Below are positions 62,180 to 64,000 of a stretch of 64,000 nucleotides of DNA, one piece after another. The position numbers were made by a program, and so were the translations under genes. The first letter of the stretch is position 1; each line of letters opens with the position of its first letter. The notes beneath the pieces are model-generated. The model was not told where the DNA came from, did no database searches, and worked only from the letters and a program-made list of their open reading frames with translations. The stretch covers positions 1 to 64,000 of the forward strand of contig JAWXUD010000001.1 of assembly GCA_044432945.1 (NCBI GenBank), in the 5' to 3' direction. The DNA comes from JAWXUD01 sp044432945 (GTDB lineage: Bacteria > Cyanobacteriota > Vampirovibrionia > Gastranaerophilales > Gastranaerophilaceae).

Positions 62180-62183
62180 TCAT
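62166..62183 (-). pseudogene. Remnant start-plus-stop of a deleted fibre gene (ATG ATG AAA ACT AAA TAA)
   Basis: Reading minus: AAAAGGAAAAGT, then ATGATGAAA as at the start of the gene at 61923, followed directly by ACTAAATAA as at the end of the gene at 62557. That is the beginning of one family member joined to the end of another, so a whole gene body is missing. The result encodes MMKTK only. Confidence 0.7.
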
Positions 62184-62231
62184 ACTTTTCCTTTTATTCT
62201 CTTTATCCTTCTAGTCTTGCTTGACTTGTAG

Positions 62232-62313
62232 TTGTCATGCTGAACTTGTTTCAGCATCTCATTATCGTTGAATTTCAGATTATGTGATTCCGTATCAAGT
62301 ACGGAATGACGTA
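62232..62313. repeat. Two small palindromic elements
   Basis: gtcatgctgaacttgtttca (with gcatct) and gattccgtatcaagtacgga (with atgacg) are relatives of the CTGAA/TTCAG elements near 50285-50520. They fill the gap between the 245-bp copies. No promoter is obvious. Confidence 0.75.
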
Positions 62314-62325
62314 CCCTTTTCCTTC

Positions 62326-62570
62326 TATTTTAGTCAATTCTTTTAGTAATCACGTATCGTTTTGATCTAAATTCCCCTCCCTTGGAGGGGTGCCTGTAAG
62401 GCGGGGTGGTTACTGTTTTATTCACTCACGCATTGAAACCACCCCGTCAACTTCGTTGCCACCCCTCCAGAGGAGGGGAATTCCAACGCCGTCACTGTAT
62501 GTTTCGTTTATGAGACCCTGAAATAAATTCAGGGTGACGGTGGTTTTTTGGATTTTTTATTTAGTTTTCA
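62326..62570. repeat. 245-bp direct repeat, copy 2
   Basis: The second copy. Its right end is the last codons and stop of the fibre gene at 62557-64000, which shows that the repeated unit was originally the 3' end of a gene plus its downstream region. Confidence 0.93.
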
Positions 62571-64000
62571 ATTGTTTCTCCAATTTTTTGTTCTGTTGCA
62601 TGATTTTTTTATTTTGTTGAATGATTTCTTTATTTTGTTTCAATATCATTTTATACTCATCAGCACGTTCTTTATCTTGCTCGATTAGATGTTTATTTTG
62701 AGTTTGAATTGTTTTAAAATCATCAATCAAATCAGATACTTTCTTATCCAACTCTTTGACCGCATTGATTAGAGCAAAGAACATATCTTCCCATCTGATA
62801 CGTAAATATCCATCTTCGCCCTCATGCACCGCATTAGGGAAAACTTTTTGCAAATCTTGTGCCATAACCCCAACACGTGGGTTTTTAATCTCATCAGCCT
62901 TATAAGTATAATTATATATTTTCAATTCTTTAAGGCTGTTCAATCCTGTCTTAACCTCATCACCAACATTTTTTAAACGGCGATCAGAAGATGTATACTT
63001 TTCATCAAACCAATTTTGTACGTCTGCTTTATTACCTTCCGATGAATTACTCCATTCCGCATCAACAGCGTCATTGCCGCTATCATTTGGATTACGTTTA
63101 AGTCGTCTTATAGCATGATTACCAGTACTTTTATTTGTACCCGCATAAATACCTGTCCAAGTATTATCAGAAGAGCTCCTATGCCCGTCACCTTCTACAA
63201 TGATAGCTTCTTTTACATATAATGTACCAGGAATATACACCCCACCATCAGAAGTCCCAAGACAAACTGCATTTTCATAACTACAAGTGGCTCCATACCC
63301 AACAGCTGTTGAATAATCTCCTGAAGCTGTCGCACCAGACCCTATGGCTGTTGAATGGATAGCTACTGCCTGAGCATCATATCCTAAAGCTGTGGCATGA
63401 GGGTAACTGGCTTTTGTTCGATTTGTAGTATTAGCAGAACCACCTATTGCGATAGAATTCTCAGCACTAGCGTATGCATTACGCCCTATAGCTATTGATT
63501 GTTCTGAACTGACATATGCACCACCTATTGCAACACCATAATCAGCACTTGAAGTCAAATTAGCACCATAACCTATAGCAGTTGAATGCTCAGCATACGT
63601 ATTTGCATCACCTAGCACAACTGCATTCGTTGCATCTATAGCTGTATAAGCACCATAGCCCAATGCTGTCGAATAACTCCCATTCGCAGATGCATCACCT
63701 AATGCAACACCATTAGTCGCATTTGGACCTGTATAAGCACTATAACCCAAAGCTGTCGAAGATGCACCATGCGCAGATGAATAACCTAATGCTATTGCGT
63801 TTGTTGCAGCCGAATTAGTATATGAATTATATCCAATAGCCGTTGAATAATCACCGAATGCCTCAGCCCTATAAGCACTACTTTCAGCATTCCCTATCGC
63901 TGTTGAATAATTGCCATATGCATAAGAATATACACCAAGTGCTAAAGAATAATCACCATATGCATTAGGCCCGTATGTACCATAAGAAGCACTTCCTAAC
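62557..64000 (-). CDS. Fibre protein with YadA-like head repeats and S74 chaperone (5' end off window)
   Basis: The frame is open through the window edge, so the N-terminus lies beyond 64000; a start at 63750 (TTG) is only an internal codon. Visible are 481 codons. The first ~300 are 14- to 15-residue YadA-head-type units (for example STALGYGAYT, SIAIGRNAYASAEN) with much Tyr, Ala and Asn. A linker (GIYAGTNKSTGNHAIRRL) follows, then the S74 chaperone (SSDRRLKNVGDEVKTGLNSL, RVGVMAQDLQKVFPNAV, FFALINAVKELDKKV) and a coiled coil of QNK/EQD units. It closely resembles the S74 half of 60535-61923. Whether it also begins as a prepilin cannot be seen. Confidence 0.85.
   Translation of the reverse strand, partial: LGSASYGTYGPNAYGDYSLALGVYSYAYGNYSTAIGNAESSAYRAEAFGDYSTAIGYNSYTNSAATNAIALGYSSAHGASSTALGYSAYTGPNATNGVALGDASANGSYSTALGYGAYTAIDATNAVVLGDANTYAEHSTAIGYGANLTSSADYGVAIGGAYVSSEQSIAIGRNAYASAENSIAIGGSANTTNRTKASYPHATALGYDAQAVAIHSTAIGSGATASGDYSTAVGYGATCSYENAVCLGTSDGGVYIPGTLYVKEAIIVEGDGHRSSSDNTWTGIYAGTNKSTGNHAIRRLKRNPNDSGNDAVDAEWSNSSEGNKADVQNWFDEKYTSSDRRLKNVGDEVKTGLNSLKELKIYNYTYKADEIKNPRVGVMAQDLQKVFPNAVHEGEDGYLRIRWEDMFFALINAVKELDKKVSDLIDDFKTIQTQNKHLIEQDKERADEYKMILKQNKEIIQQNKKIMQQNKKLEKQLKTK

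Noticed and set aside
63735..63750. TTG at 63750 as the start of the last fibre gene
   Set aside because: The same frame continues without a stop to the window edge with identical repeat units, so the codon is internal.

Overview
The window is AT-rich bacterial chromosome, most likely from a gut member of the non-photosynthetic cyanobacterial sister lineage (Melainabacteria/Vampirovibrionia, probably Gastranaerophilales). This is inference. It rests on several prepilin-like proteins with the N-terminal block AFTLAEVLITLGIIG (Ala, not Gly, before the cleavage point), on a tmRNA whose tag ends in AVAA as in cyanobacteria, and on lineage-restricted proteins with a short N-terminal F-x-G motif. 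No rRNA, CRISPR array, integrase or transposase is visible.

Layout. 1-960 is gene-poor and full of GC-rich palindromic repeats. 963-4400 is accessory: a small secreted protein, a family 2 glycosyltransferase, two XRE regulators with palindromic operators, and a HigBA-type toxin-antitoxin pair, bounded on the right by degenerate copies of the tmRNA 3' end and then ssrA itself (4617-5017, minus). 5165-8807 carries a radical SAM protein, two lineage proteins and folP. 8824-12318 holds a RelBE-type pair, an XRE regulator and two prepilin-like genes, the second broken by an amber codon. A 6S-like RNA with a consensus promoter lies at 12383-12565 (minus). 12634-24508 mixes an unknown 762-residue protein, nadD-yqeK, a very acidic 987-residue protein and the minus-strand set aroH-fmt-def-queE-dnaJ-purD-like. 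24637-33206 is metabolic: PfkB kinase, an NfnA/SudB-like flavoprotein, etfBA, purA and an M16 peptidase. 33285-40926 (minus) has gap, a nitroreductase, an ankyrin-M48-TPR protein, an unknown protein, lipM and two paralogous exported helical proteins. 41044-46493 has a TPR protein, mfd and a parvulin lipoprotein. 46578-49077 (minus) is a cluster of unknown proteins including one with an HExxH motif. 49333-51878 has tRNA-Leu, an XRE regulator, repeats and a third prepilin. 52027-59424 is rplS-rbgA-rnhB, a TPR protein, mnmG and two ABC sugar permeases. 59429-64000 (minus) has a TPR protein and two fibre proteins, one with a prepilin N-terminus, combining YadA-like head repeats with a C-terminal S74 chaperone domain.

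How it fits together. The housekeeping genes form short overlapping operons (nadD/yqeK, def/fmt, rplS/rbgA/rnhB, etfB/etfA). The accessory genes point to a surface-oriented lifestyle: prepilin-like proteins, pilin-anchored fibres, a glycosyltransferase and exported proteases. The most interesting parts are the prepilin/YadA-head/S74 fibre genes with the footprint of a deleted third copy (60535-64000), prepilin genes whose removable leaders are built from dispersed repeats, a poly-C tract that splits a small gene, and repeated scars at the tmRNA and tRNA-Leu genes.
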